NCBI GenBank assembly: GCA_964598025.1
Contig: CAZRAU010000002.1
Location: 22,828 to 86,827 of the forward strand
DNA: 64,000 nucleotides
Source: JALGWN01 sp964598025
GTDB lineage: Bacteria > Arandabacterota > Arandabacteria > Arandabacterales > Arandabacteraceae
Direction of reading: 5' to 3'
In this document: positions 25,801 through 34,313 of the stretch, piece after piece
Numbering within the stretch: position 1 is the first letter of the stretch
How the letters are laid out: the number at the start of each line of letters is the position of its first letter
Notes under the pieces: model-generated
Database searches by the model: none
The model's input: the letters and a program-made list of their open reading frames with translations, nothing else
Told to the model about the DNA's origin: nothing
Translations under genes and position numbers: made by a program

Positions 25801-26318
25801 ACGCTATGTCGGCGGATCGGGATAAATGCATGGCCGCCGGTTGTGATGATCACCTGACGAAGCCCATCAATCAGCAGAAACTCATAACGAAGGTAGTCCG
25901 GTGGGCAAGGAATCACGGCGCACCGGAAGACGGCCGGCTCGTTACCGGTGTTCAAGACAGGGATGACGGGGAGGTGATATCACACGTGGAGCGAGTGGTT
26001 TCCGAGTATGCAGACGATCCGGCCCTCGCCGGGATACTCGAGGTGTTTGTTACCGGGTTGACCGGGAAAGTCCATGCCATGAAAGATCATCTCGCCAATG
26101 GGAATCTTGATGAACTCGAGCGCCTGGCCCACCAACTCAAGGGGGCCGGCGGCAGCTATGGCTACCCGATTATTACGGAAGCAGCGGCCGGGATCGAGGC
26201 CGCTTGCCAGAAGGGCGACAAGGAGGCGGTTCCGCGGGGGATTGATCTGCTGGAGCGGCTTTGCGGGGCCATCACGGCGGGATTCGAAAAGACGACGAAA
26301 TCGCCTGCCGGCGTCTAG
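22848..26318 (+). CDS. CHASE-PAS-PAS hybrid histidine kinase with receiver and Hpt domain
   Basis: Protein of 1156 residues. A transmembrane helix at about 20-40, an extracellular CHASE-type sensor (about 60-320, with RSLRAFYEGS) and a second helix (about 335-358) come first. Two PAS domains follow; the first holds a Cys cluster (GCQGLVC and GGCPVTD). The kinase core has SHEIRTPM, LVGNAVKFT, DTGIGVSK and GTGLGLTI. The receiver has AEDGPDN, Asp in LMDLQMPTMDGYE, Thr in ALTAHAM and Lys in LTKPI. The C-terminal Hpt has phospho-acceptor His in AHQLKGAGG. It is a complete His-Asp-His relay in one chain, so an Asp receiver elsewhere must be its target. It starts at GTG 22848 behind GAGAGG. Confidence 0.92.
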   Translation: MGETLDTARALPKHSGLRAYVTPAIIVCLGIWMSVYSFTTARGRAAKQKKSIFAESARKDVARLSGHLATHEIVLRSLRAFYEGSEYVSRKEFQDFTNIVLSGLTDVDALMWLPRVAAGERDAVEREAAASGVLGFEIISLGEQGLPVRADDRVEYFPILYISPMAGNQSRLGMDWGEVPELRLGLDRARDGDRPVTVRFPPGAWGDEPAPVLATILPVYRKGTWIQSMDNRRTYLEGFLVEVYEPDRILGMGALPGDSHAAGLMIAMIRDDTSGAVIYENGVVPSVMTAPDGDMVFPEIDGALHGVATLGVGRAAWTVFSTPGAELASLSKGWSSWLLLFTGLALTGGIATYLVIVQRSSAEIAWYADELQVTQTELERRLSEYLIAEKTLNESERYLKVIFDTVSTGMLVIDPESHTIVDANMAAAGLVGVRKEHLVGRGCQGLVCNTESGGCPVTDRGEILDNSESTFLNASGEEVPCLRTVVPITLKGKKHLLDCIVDISSQKRAQAAAERESAKLSAMISGMEEGVVFADAQNVITGVNDFFCRFVGKDGDEILGRHIEALHSGRILDHVKGLLQGFRSNVHSEPFTLQRQLGGAEVLLRIQPIYRGGDYDGVLLNVIDVSKLVGARRQAEEATRAKSEFLANMSHEIRTPMTAIMGYADLLTGPGLDDKDRLDYLDIIRRNGAHLLALINDILDLSKIEAGRLLIEKDSSDLLAMLADVASTMRVRARERDTELRTEFPTSLPKTIMTDRSRLHQVLVNLVGNAVKFTKGGSVTVRTSVLSEWHGEGPAVRIEVIDTGIGVSKERLPRLFEPFVQADASTSREYGGTGLGLTISARIMGLLGGEISAASEPGKGSTFAVTVPTGDLEGVEVIETPSESLIEARADLGPAVVDPDALKGLRILVAEDGPDNQRLIKTVLSNAGGLVTLVEDGSAAVDAVANGVFDVVLMDLQMPTMDGYEATRTLRARGYKIPILALTAHAMSADRDKCMAAGCDDHLTKPINQQKLITKVVRWARNHGAPEDGRLVTGVQDRDDGEVISHVERVVSEYADDPALAGILEVFVTGLTGKVHAMKDHLANGNLDELERLAHQLKGAGGSYGYPIITEAAAGIEAACQKGDKEAVPRGIDLLERLCGAITAGFEKTTKSPAGV

Positions 26319-26333
26319 CCCGGATTATTCACA
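26315..26333 (-). repeat. 19-base interspersed repeat, copy 2
   Basis: On the minus strand this reads TGTGAATAATCCGGGCTAG, identical to the 18331-18349 copy except one base. It overlaps the stop codon of the CHASE kinase gene. Confidence 0.55.
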
Positions 26334-26401
26334 GGCACGACCGGGCGGCATCAAGTGGGGGGTGCGGGTTTCACGGGGTGTAGGCTTCCGCTGGGCGGCG
26401 G

Positions 26402-27580
26402 TCATGCCACCCTCGAGTGACGCACCGGATTCGGTCCGGATCTTCTCAAGAAGGGTTTCATCAGGCTCATACCGAAGAGCAATAGATCGGCATGGTAGTC
26501 GAAACTTACCTTCCGCCTGATCAAACCCCTCAGGTGCATGTTCCGTCTGATCAGCCGGAAAAGCGAGTCCACATGTTCAGGATTCATGCTCTCCATGAGG
26601 CTGCGCACCTTGCACCCGGTCATGATTTCCTTTCCGATCATCGCTCGCCAGGCTTTCTCATAAGTACATAGACAACCGGCACTCAGGTCTCCCTTCCTGA
26701 AAGCCTGCAGCAGAACGTCGACGGCGACATCGGAGCACATCAGGCCATAGAATATGCCCCCACCGGTCGTCGTCTTGATCTGCCCCGCCGCTTCTCCGAC
26801 CGCGATAACGCGGTCGGCCACGGTCCGGTCCATCAACCCATGTGCTATGGGCTTGTGCGCGATCACGGGATCGACTTGGTTTCCCCCAGCCGCCACGCGG
26901 GCCCGCACGAATCTTGTGAGTTCCCTGATGTCCTGGTTCCTTGTCAGGGCGCCAACGCGGGCTTGGCCCCCGCCGGCTGGGACCACCCAGGCGAAGGAAC
27001 CGCGCGTCAGGTCGTTAAGGTATATCTCAGGCCTCTCGAGGTCCGGCATCTCCACAACGGTTTGGAGCGCGAAGAGGAACGCCGGCGGTCTGCCGAAACC
27101 AAGGGCCCTGTGGAGGTCATAGTCGACTCCGGTGGCAAGGACCACTACGCGGGCGCGGATCTCCTCCGTCTCCTCCGGCGCCCCGGCCCTGATGCTGCAG
27201 AGATCGGGCCCGACGGTTATACCGGTCACCTTCTGCCCGATGTGCGGGACCACGCCCTTGGCTATCGCCTCTTGGAGAATGCCCCTGTCGAAGAGGCCAC
27301 GGTCGATGACGTATGAGAAAGGTTCGGTTGATGTGTAGTCCAGCGTTTCGCCTGACGGAGAGAAGAAAGTAACGGAGTCCATCTTATACAGCACCGAATC
27401 CGCCGGCAGATCGTGTTGCTTGAAAGCCTCCGCCCCCACGATTCCGGTGCAGACGACGTCGCGTCCGATCTCGGTGTCCTTTTCAAAAAGCGCCACATCA
27501 AATCCGAGGTCGGCCAGCCGGTACGCCGTGTATGAACCTACCGGCCCTCCACCGACGACGGCGATGTCATGCGTTCTCAT
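26402..27580 (-). CDS. Geranylgeranyl reductase-family FAD oxidoreductase
   Basis: Protein of 392 residues. An N-terminal Rossmann motif for FAD (VVGGGPVGS), the conserved DVVCTGIVG segment, and the C-terminal FAD motif GEAAGQIKTTTGGGI identify the geranylgeranyl reductase/ChlP-like family, which saturates isoprenoid double bonds. Its start (RBS TGGAGG, ATG 27580) lies 43 bases after the stop of the initiating sugar transferase gene, so it appears to be the last gene of the polysaccharide operon. Inferred roles are reduction of a polyprenyl carrier lipid or of a membrane isoprenoid; a role in quinone or pigment metabolism cannot be excluded. Confidence 0.85.
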   Translation of the reverse strand: MRTHDIAVVGGGPVGSYTAYRLADLGFDVALFEKDTEIGRDVVCTGIVGAEAFKQHDLPADSVLYKMDSVTFFSPSGETLDYTSTEPFSYVIDRGLFDRGILQEAIAKGVVPHIGQKVTGITVGPDLCSIRAGAPEETEEIRARVVVLATGVDYDLHRALGFGRPPAFLFALQTVVEMPDLERPEIYLNDLTRGSFAWVVPAGGGQARVGALTRNQDIRELTRFVRARVAAGGNQVDPVIAHKPIAHGLMDRTVADRVIAVGEAAGQIKTTTGGGIFYGLMCSDVAVDVLLQAFRKGDLSAGCLCTYEKAWRAMIGKEIMTGCKVRSLMESMNPEHVDSLFRLIRRNMHLRGLIRRKVSFDYHADLLLFGMSLMKPFLRRSGPNPVRHSRVA

Positions 27581-27623
27581 GGTACCTCCAAGTGACTCTG
27601 AGTTGCACCACGGGTGCTGAGCG

Positions 27624-28322
27624 TCAGACCTTGCTGCCTCTCTCCTCCCACCTGCCGCGGAAGGTAATCAGAAACGAAAGCAAGATCAGTTTGAGATCCA
27701 GCCGGAAAGTCTGGTTGCCGACATAGAGGAGATCATGCCTGAATTTCTCGGCGCGCGGGACATCACGCGGGGCATACACCTGTGCCAGCCCGGTGAGGCC
27801 CGGCCTGACGGCCAGGCGTTCTTCAAAACCGGGAATCTGCTCATCGGGCAGGTGCCCGGAGGTCTCCTGTACCTGTACCTCGTTGAGGGGAAGTGCTCTC
27901 GGCCCGACGAAACTCATGTCGCCCTTCAGGATATTGAGAAGTTGAGGCATTTCATCGAGTGCGGTGGCCCGTAAGAACTTCCCGATCCGTGTAATCCTCG
28001 GGTCGTCCTCTGTGGCCTGAGTCGACCCCCAGTCGGCGTCGGCGTTGGGGACCATGGAGCGGAACTTGTGAGCCTCGAACCGCGACTTGTACCGGCCCCA
28101 CCTTTCCTGGATATAGAGCACAGGGCCGCCGTCCTCCAGCTTTATTGCGGCGGCAATCACGAGCCAGAGCGGGGCCGACAGTGCAAGGCCGATGGCGGCC
28201 AGGACGGCGTCAAACGGTCGTTTGAGCAAGGGTTCCCTTGGCCGGTTTGTCGCGCTGCTCGGGGCCGAAACCGCACTTGACAGGGGGGCACCGCTTTGGA
28301 AACCGACGCCTGCGGTTTTCAT
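27624..28322 (-). CDS. Initiating sugar-phosphate transferase (polyprenyl-phosphate glycosylphosphotransferase)
   Basis: Short monotopic phosphoglycosyl transferase of 232 residues. The hydrophobic re-entrant helix (about 38-62) follows the KRPFD motif. KFRSM, the catalytic DE pair in RATALDEMPQLLNI, and SFVGPRA and RPGLTGLAQV are present. It lacks the N-terminal multi-helix part of WbaP/WcaJ, as in PglC-type enzymes. It should load the first sugar-1-phosphate on undecaprenyl phosphate at the inner membrane and so start repeat-unit or chain synthesis. The start overlaps the upstream epimerase by 4 bases. Confidence 0.92.
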   Translation of the reverse strand: MKTAGVGFQSGAPLSSAVSAPSSATNRPREPLLKRPFDAVLAAIGLALSAPLWLVIAAAIKLEDGGPVLYIQERWGRYKSRFEAHKFRSMVPNADADWGSTQATEDDPRITRIGKFLRATALDEMPQLLNILKGDMSFVGPRALPLNEVQVQETSGHLPDEQIPGFEERLAVRPGLTGLAQVYAPRDVPRAEKFRHDLLYVGNQTFRLDLKLILLSFLITFRGRWEERGSKV

Positions 28323-29317
28323 ACGACCAACCCGAGGTTCATTCGCTCGGCGCTGTACCGGATAACGTCGGTGAGAATCTGGTTAAGGTCGTGACTCGGC
28401 CGGTAGCCGATGTACTGCCTTATCTTGGTCGTGTCCGGGATCCGGCACCTAATATCCTCGAAGCCTTTCCCGTAAGCTTCCTCATACGGCACGAGAGCCA
28501 CCTGGGAATCACTGCCGGTGAGTTGCTTCACCCTGGATGCCAGGTCTCCGATCGTGATAGGCTCGTCGTTGCCTATGTTGAAGATCTCTCCGATCGCCCG
28601 GTCCGATACCATCAGTTCAATGGTTGCATCCACTGCATCACCCACCCAGGTGAAACTTCTCGTCTGGTACCCGTCTCCGTAGACCTGGATGGGTCTGCCG
28701 GCCAGAGCCGCCTCCACGAACCTCGGGATCACCATGCCGTAGGCGCCGGTCTGTCTGGGGCCGACCGTGTTGAAGAAACGGCAGATGATCACCGGCAACC
28801 CGTTTTGCCGGTAGTAGGCCATTGCAAGGTGCTCGTCGAGGGCCTTAGCGGCGGCATAGCACCAGCGTTGCGAGACGCCGAGCGTTATGTCGTCCGTTTC
28901 CTTGAAGCCTCGATCCGGCAATGGGGTATCCTTGCCGTAAACCTCCGAGGTCGAAGCGATGAGGACTTTCCGCCCATACCTCAGCGCGGATTCCAGAACG
29001 ATCTCGGTCCCCCCGACATTCGTTGTCAGCGTATAGATGGGGCGCTCGAAGATCAGCCTCACGCCGACCGCCGCCGCGAGATGAAACACCGCATGGCATT
29101 TCTCCATCAAACGATTGACCGCCTTCACATCAAGAACGGAGCCGAGAACGAAGTGCATATTCGGATTGTCCATGAGATGCTGTATGTTCTCGAGGTTTCC
29201 GGTCGAAAGATCGTCGAGCACGTATACCTCTGCGCCGAGATCCAGCAGGGCCTCAGTAAGCCACGAGCCGATGAAGCCGGCACCGCCGGTCACTAGGTAT
29301 CTGTCTGCAGTTTCCAT
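28319..29317 (-). CDS. NAD-dependent nucleotide-sugar epimerase/dehydratase
   Basis: Extended SDR of 332 residues. It has the NAD motif TGGAGFIGS, the catalytic Ser/Thr region STSEVYG and YAAAK (YxxxK). It resembles UDP-glucose 4-epimerase and UDP-glucuronate decarboxylase relatives; the exact substrate cannot be read from sequence. The 4-base overlap with the sugar transferase gene and the 25-base overlap with the glycosyltransferase upstream place it in the operon, probably supplying the first or second sugar of the polymer. Confidence 0.85.
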   Translation of the reverse strand: METADRYLVTGGAGFIGSWLTEALLDLGAEVYVLDDLSTGNLENIQHLMDNPNMHFVLGSVLDVKAVNRLMEKCHAVFHLAAAVGVRLIFERPIYTLTTNVGGTEIVLESALRYGRKVLIASTSEVYGKDTPLPDRGFKETDDITLGVSQRWCYAAAKALDEHLAMAYYRQNGLPVIICRFFNTVGPRQTGAYGMVIPRFVEAALAGRPIQVYGDGYQTRSFTWVGDAVDATIELMVSDRAIGEIFNIGNDEPITIGDLASRVKQLTGSDSQVALVPYEEAYGKGFEDIRCRIPDTTKIRQYIGYRPSHDLNQILTDVIRYSAERMNLGLVV

Positions 29318-30573
29318 TGGTCTTCCCCCTTCTGTTCGCCTGGCGACCGGTCGACGTCGCGCATACCCTCGAAGAGACGTGCGTATCGCCGGACTGCTGT
29401 TTGTCTGGAATGTCTAAGATCTGCCGCCGACCGTGCATTCGTGCCGTATTGTGCCCGGAGGTCCGGTCTCGCCATGAGTCGGCGAATCGCCTGAACCATC
29501 TTGTGCGGATCCCCCGGCTCGATCACGACACCGCACTTTGCCCGCTTGACTGTCCGGGCCACTTCACACTCGTTCTCGACTGCGGCCAGGACCGGCCTGG
29601 CGCTGGCGAGGATGCCGTATAGCTTGCTCGGCACGATGTAGCCGGCAAGACCGGATTTCAGCGAAACCACCGAGAGATCCGCCGAGGCGAGGGAGTACCT
29701 GAGTGCGTCACGGTCCTGATATGGGACAAACCTGACATTGCTCAGTGAGAGGTCGGTCGCCCTCTCCTCGAGGGCGGCCTTGCCCACGCCGTCTCCGATG
29801 ATCACGAATTCCACACCCGCATCCGACTTCATGAGGTCGGCCGCTTCAAGGAGGGTATCGAGATCCTGGGAGAGGCCGACGTTTCCCGAATGCATGATCA
29901 CGAAACGCCCGCATAGATCGTTCCTGAGCGAGAATCCATTGACCCTGTCCTCGGGTGAGATAGAAGCGGTGTCGGCCCAGTTCTCGATCACGGTGACGCG
30001 CCGGGGATCGGCGCCCTTGTCGATCAGACGCTTTCGCATGGTTCCCCCGATGGCGACGATGCCGGCGGCCTTGCCGAGCAGGAACCTATTCAGCGTGTCC
30101 AGCAGCAGAACCAGCGGACGCGCATTCATGACGCCGAGGACCTGGCCGACCTCGGGGAACACATCCTGACTGATGAAAACGAAACGGGCCCGCCTGATCC
30201 GGCTGACCAGGTAACCGACCAATCCGATTACCGGCGGGTCCGTCATGGTGGCGACCACGTCGGCGGGGCCTGCGAGGATCAACGCGCCGATAAGCGAGGA
30301 GCATAGGAAGGAAAGGTAGTTGGTGATCCTTCCGATGGGCGACCTGCGGGGCCAACCCGTGGTAAAGGTCCGGATCACTCTGGCGTTCCCGATTCGCTCC
30401 GAGGCGAAAAGGCGGAGCCGGGGAAGCCTGTTCCGATGGCTAACGTAGCTTGGGAAGCCGGTCACGACGGTAACCTCGTGGCTCGCGCTAAGATCGGCGG
30501 CCAGCTCGGTGAGCAGCTGGCCGGTCGAGGCGGGGTCCGGGTGGAAATACTGGTTTATGAACAGAATGCGCAT
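29293..30573 (-). CDS. GT4 glycosyltransferase, WbuB/WcaI-like
   Basis: Protein of 426 residues. The N-terminus MRILFINQYFHPDPASTGQL and the C-terminal VPSKLYGILASARPVLA are typical of the WbuB/WcaI group of GT4 enzymes, which add fucosamine or fucose-type sugars in O-antigen and colanic acid synthesis. The neighbouring gmd and fcl genes would make GDP-L-fucose, consistent with a fucosyl donor, but that is inference. The start at 30573 is chosen because upstream residues are non-conserved; it overlaps the end of fcl by 19 bases. Confidence 0.88.
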   Translation of the reverse strand: MRILFINQYFHPDPASTGQLLTELAADLSASHEVTVVTGFPSYVSHRNRLPRLRLFASERIGNARVIRTFTTGWPRRSPIGRITNYLSFLCSSLIGALILAGPADVVATMTDPPVIGLVGYLVSRIRRARFVFISQDVFPEVGQVLGVMNARPLVLLLDTLNRFLLGKAAGIVAIGGTMRKRLIDKGADPRRVTVIENWADTASISPEDRVNGFSLRNDLCGRFVIMHSGNVGLSQDLDTLLEAADLMKSDAGVEFVIIGDGVGKAALEERATDLSLSNVRFVPYQDRDALRYSLASADLSVVSLKSGLAGYIVPSKLYGILASARPVLAAVENECEVARTVKRAKCGVVIEPGDPHKMVQAIRRLMARPDLRAQYGTNARSAADLRHSRQTAVRRYARLFEGMRDVDRSPGEQKGEDQWKLQTDT

Positions 30574-31508
30574 TGGCGGTTCCTTGTGTACCAGTCGACC
30601 GTTTCGACCAGGCCGACGCTGAGGGGGGTCCTGGCTTCGAACCCGAACTCCCTGAGAGCCCTGGATGTATCGAGCCTGCGCCGTGGCTGGCCGTCGGGAC
30701 GGGAGGTGTTCCATCTCACGAGGCCGTCGAAACCGGTCAGAGCGGCGATCAGGTCGACGAGTCCCTTGATCCGGACCTCCCTTCCGGATCCGAGGTTGAC
30801 CGGCTGGGGTGAATCATAGTGTTCCGCCGCGAGTACTATGCCCTCAGCCGCATCTTTGACATAGAGAAACTCGCGCGATGCGTTGCCGCTGCCCCAGGCC
30901 TCGATCTCGGGGTCACCGTTTTCCTTGGCCTCGACCATCTTTCTGATGATGGCCGGGATGACGTGCGAAGACTCGAGATCGAAGTTGTCCCGGGGGCCGT
31001 ACAAGTTGACCGGGAGCAGGTAGATGGCATTGAAGCCGTATTGCTCGCGGTATGCCTGCGCCTGGACCAGGAGCATCTTCTTGGCCAGGCCGTAGGGCGC
31101 ATTGGTTTCCTCCGGATAGCCGTCCCAGAGATGTTCTTCCTTGAAGGGTACCGGAGTGTGCTTGGGATAAGCGCAGATGGTGCCGATGGCGACGAATTTC
31201 TCGATTCCCCAGACCCGCCCCAGCTCCATCATCTGGGTACCCATGATCAGGTTATCGTAGAAGAATCCGCCCGGATTGGCCTGGTTGGCGCCGATCCCGC
31301 CCACCTTTGCGGCCAGATGTATTACGATATCCGGGCTATGGTCTCGATATGCCGCCTGAGCATCCTCCATGTCGATGAGATCGTAATCCCGGCTGCGGGG
31401 TACGAAGATATCCCGGCAGCCCCGGGCTTCCAGCACCTCGACTACGTGTGAGCCAAGGAAGCCGGCTCCGCCCGTGACAAGGACTCGTTTGCTCGTCCAG
31501 AAAGCCAT
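30555..31508 (-). CDS. fcl: GDP-L-fucose synthase
   Basis: Epimerase/reductase of 317 residues. TGGAGFLGS binds NADP, HLAAKVGGI and the Tyr-Lys pair in YGLAKK are characteristic, and NLYGPRDNFD and WGSGNASREFLYV are family signatures. It converts GDP-4-keto-6-deoxymannose, made by the product of the preceding gene, into GDP-L-fucose. The ATG at 31508 has GGAGGA upstream. Unusually, its first 67 bases overlap the end of gmd in another frame. Confidence 0.95.
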   Translation of the reverse strand: MAFWTSKRVLVTGGAGFLGSHVVEVLEARGCRDIFVPRSRDYDLIDMEDAQAAYRDHSPDIVIHLAAKVGGIGANQANPGGFFYDNLIMGTQMMELGRVWGIEKFVAIGTICAYPKHTPVPFKEEHLWDGYPEETNAPYGLAKKMLLVQAQAYREQYGFNAIYLLPVNLYGPRDNFDLESSHVIPAIIRKMVEAKENGDPEIEAWGSGNASREFLYVKDAAEGIVLAAEHYDSPQPVNLGSGREVRIKGLVDLIAALTGFDGLVRWNTSRPDGQPRRRLDTSRALREFGFEARTPLSVGLVETVDWYTRNRQCAFCS

Positions 31509-32554
31509 TGTTCCTCCTTCCACCATCTGTTCGGAAACTTGCGTTCCAGTATGCTGTCGCCTTCGCCGGGTGCCTCGAGTCCGATGCGCCGCATCTCGGC
31601 GTCGACCATTACTCTGGCGAGATCGTCAAACCGGAGCCTCGGCGCGGATCCCAACAGCCGAGAAGCTCTTGCAGGGTCGGCAGTCAGCTCTCCAACGTCG
31701 GTGGGCCGCAGGTAGCGTTCGTCGATACGGATGTGGTTCTCCAAGTCAAGGCCGGCATAGTCGAAGGCGACCTCGGCGAATTCCCTGACCGAATGGGCTT
31801 CGCCGGTCCCGAGCACGAAATCTCCGGGGCTATCCAGCTGGAGCATCTTGTGCATGGCCTCAACATACTCCGGGGCGTAACCCCAATCACGCCGGGCGCC
31901 CAGATTTCCCAAGTAGAGATAACGCTGGCGGCCTGCGGCAATGGCGGCGGCCGCCCGCGCGATCTTTCTGGTTACGAATGTTTCCCCTCTGCGCGGACTT
32001 TCATGGTTGAAGAGGATTCCGTTACAGATGAAAAGGTTGTAACCCTCGCGGTAATTGGCGGCCATCCAGTAAGAATAGAGCTTGCTGCAAGCGTAAGGAC
32101 TTCGGGGCATGAAAGGCGTGCTCTCGTTCTGAGGCGGCGGCGCGGCCCCGAACATCTCGCTGCTGGAGGCTTGATAGAAGCGTATGTGATTGCCGCTTCT
32201 TCTTATGGCCTCGAGTATTCTCGTTGTGCCGAGGCCGGTGATATTACCGCTGTACTCGGGAATGTCGAAGCTGACCCGGACGTGGCTCTGGGCTCCCAGA
32301 TGATATACCTCATCGGGTTTTATGTTGTATATCATGTTCGACACCTGTTCGGAGTCGGACAGGTCGCCGTAATGCAGAAAGAGCCGGGTATCGTCGGCGT
32401 GGGGATCCGCATAGATATGGTTGATTCTGCCCGTATTAAAGGTGCTCGCCCTGCGGATTATGCCGTGCACTTCATACCCCTTCGCAATCAGGAGCTCCGC
32501 AAGATACGATCCGTCTTGTCCCGTGATTCCGGTAATCAATGCCTTTTTCGCCAT
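31442..32554 (-). CDS. gmd: GDP-mannose 4,6-dehydratase
   Basis: Protein of 370 residues. TGITGQDGSYLAELL, GDLSDSEQV, the Ser/Glu of ASSSEMFG, YACSK and NHESPRRGETFVTRKI are diagnostic of Gmd. It makes GDP-4-keto-6-deoxy-D-mannose from GDP-mannose. The C-terminus runs about 22 residues into the fcl reading frame; the tail after KFPNRWWKEEQW is not typical of the family, so an ancestral stop may have been lost. The ATG at 32554 abuts the stop of the carbamoyltransferase gene (1 base). Confidence 0.95.
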   Translation of the reverse strand: MAKKALITGITGQDGSYLAELLIAKGYEVHGIIRRASTFNTGRINHIYADPHADDTRLFLHYGDLSDSEQVSNMIYNIKPDEVYHLGAQSHVRVSFDIPEYSGNITGLGTTRILEAIRRSGNHIRFYQASSSEMFGAAPPPQNESTPFMPRSPYACSKLYSYWMAANYREGYNLFICNGILFNHESPRRGETFVTRKIARAAAAIAAGRQRYLYLGNLGARRDWGYAPEYVEAMHKMLQLDSPGDFVLGTGEAHSVREFAEVAFDYAGLDLENHIRIDERYLRPTDVGELTADPARASRLLGSAPRLRFDDLARVMVDAEMRRIGLEAPGEGDSILERKFPNRWWKEEQWLSGRANESLSRAEPASLAHT

Positions 32555-32555
32555 A

Positions 32556-34313
32556 TCAATCACCCCTGTGGAGGGCCTGGGAACCCATAACAAGCACATC
32601 CATCCTGGTCCGCAGGAAACAGTCGATCGCCTCAGCCGGTGTGCAAACGATGGGCTCATTCTCGTTGAAGGATGTATTGAGCACAACGGGCACGCCGGTG
32701 ATCTTCTGAAATTCCCTGATCAGCTGCCAGTATGGGCGGTTGGCGTCCTTGCTCACGCTTTGCGGGCGGGCCGTCCCGTCGACGTGCGTTACCGCCGGGA
32801 TATCGGCGCGCTTGGCGTCTGCGACATCGAGGGACATCAGCATGAAGGGGGTGGGACATGCACCCTCGAAATACTCGTGTTGAGCCTCTTCGAGAACGGA
32901 TGGGGCGAACGGTCTGAAGGGCTCGCGACGCTTTATTCGGTTATTGAGGACCTCCTTCATCTCCGGCTTGCGGGGGTCGACGACGATACTCCTGTTGCCG
33001 AGCGCGCGGGGCCCGAACTCGGACCGGCCCTGGAACCATCCGACGACTTTGCCCCGGGCCACCTGGCCGGCCGTCCACCTGCAAGTGCCGTCGAGGTCGT
33101 CGAACTTCCTGGCCCGACACCCGTTCCGTCGAATCTCGGGCTCCTTCCCGGCTAGCGCCGCGGCTATGTCGCCGTCATCGAACCCCGGCCCCCAGTAGAC
33201 GTGGTCCATCGTGAAGGTGCGTGGTTTGTCCAGAATTTGGTTCCATACCCAGTACGCGGCCCCGAGCGAGGTTCCGCCGTCATGGCTGGCCGGCTGGATG
33301 TAGACTTCCTCGAAAGGGGTTTGCGACAGGATCTTGCCGTTGACCACGCAGTTGAGGGCCACACCGCCGGCCAGACACAGCTTGTCGACGCCGTAGGCCT
33401 CGTGAAGCTTGCCAAGCAGGTTGAACATGGCGATCTCCAGCATCGCCTGGAGGGAGGCGGCGATGTCCTGGTGTCTCCGCTCGATCTCGGCCCCGGGCTC
33501 GCGCGGCGGCCCCAGCATCTCGGTCATCTTCCCGGAATACGCGTTTGCCATTACCGGCGGTCCGTCATCCCACGTCATCGCAACACCGTCGCGGTGGTGG
33601 ACGAAGTAGGGCAGATTGAGATTGTAGCCGAGCCCGTTGCCGTTCACCTTGACCAGCTCCCGGAATTCCGCCAGGTAAGCGGGTTCGCCGTAAGATGCAA
33701 GGCCCATGACCTTGTACTCGTCGCCGTACTTGGGAAATCCGAGAAACTGGGTCACCGCGGTGTATGCAAGGCCGAGCGAGTGCGGGAACTCGACCCAACC
33801 GCCCACGTCGATCTTGTTATCATGACCGAGCCCCCACATGCAACTGACGAAGTCACCGAACCCATCAACCGAGAGCACGGCTGCCTCATCGAAGTCGGAA
33901 ACGAAGTAGGCGCTTCCAAGGTGGGCCCGGTGGTGCTCCACGTTGTGGAGCCGGGCCTTGATGTTGCGGGCGTCGGTGCCCAATGCTTCGGCTACCTGTT
34001 CTCTGGTGTCGCCGATGCGCATCGCATTGGACAGCCTATCGCCGAGCATGCCGATGCTCGGCATTCTCGAGAACGTATAGAGTATCTTTCTGTGAATGTG
34101 GGCGCTGGGGTTCCGGGATATGGCGATATGATCGATATCCTCGGCCCTGAGGCCGGCGGCGGCCACGCAGTATCGGACTGCGTCGTAGGGAAACCCGGCG
34201 ATATGCTTGATCCGCTTGAACCTTTCCTCCTCGACTGCCGCGACAAGCCGGCCGTCCGAGACGAGCGCGGCCGAGGCGTCTCCGTGATAGGCATTGATGC
34301 CCAGTATGTTCAT
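32556..34313 (-). CDS. Carbamoyltransferase, NodU/CmcH family
   Basis: Protein of 585 residues. The N-terminal Kae1-like domain starts at ILGINAYHGDASAAL and has the metal-binding HNVEHHRAH; AGGVALNCVVNG follows. The C-terminal YrdC-like part contains WFQGRSEFGPRALGNRSI. Family members transfer a carbamoyl group from carbamoyl phosphate, via carbamoyl-AMP, onto sugar or antibiotic hydroxyls, as NodU does on Nod factors. Here it most likely carbamoylates a sugar of the surface polysaccharide. The ATG at 34313 overlaps the preceding stop as ATGA. Confidence 0.92.
   Translation of the reverse strand: MNILGINAYHGDASAALVSDGRLVAAVEEERFKRIKHIAGFPYDAVRYCVAAAGLRAEDIDHIAISRNPSAHIHRKILYTFSRMPSIGMLGDRLSNAMRIGDTREQVAEALGTDARNIKARLHNVEHHRAHLGSAYFVSDFDEAAVLSVDGFGDFVSCMWGLGHDNKIDVGGWVEFPHSLGLAYTAVTQFLGFPKYGDEYKVMGLASYGEPAYLAEFRELVKVNGNGLGYNLNLPYFVHHRDGVAMTWDDGPPVMANAYSGKMTEMLGPPREPGAEIERRHQDIAASLQAMLEIAMFNLLGKLHEAYGVDKLCLAGGVALNCVVNGKILSQTPFEEVYIQPASHDGGTSLGAAYWVWNQILDKPRTFTMDHVYWGPGFDDGDIAAALAGKEPEIRRNGCRARKFDDLDGTCRWTAGQVARGKVVGWFQGRSEFGPRALGNRSIVVDPRKPEMKEVLNNRIKRREPFRPFAPSVLEEAQHEYFEGACPTPFMLMSLDVADAKRADIPAVTHVDGTARPQSVSKDANRPYWQLIREFQKITGVPVVLNTSFNENEPIVCTPAEAIDCFLRTRMDVLVMGSQALHRGD

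Noticed and set aside
26318..26346. GCCCGG...CCGGGC inverted repeat between the CHASE kinase and reductase genes
   Set aside because: The loop is 17 bases and no T-run follows on either strand, so it is not a convincing terminator.
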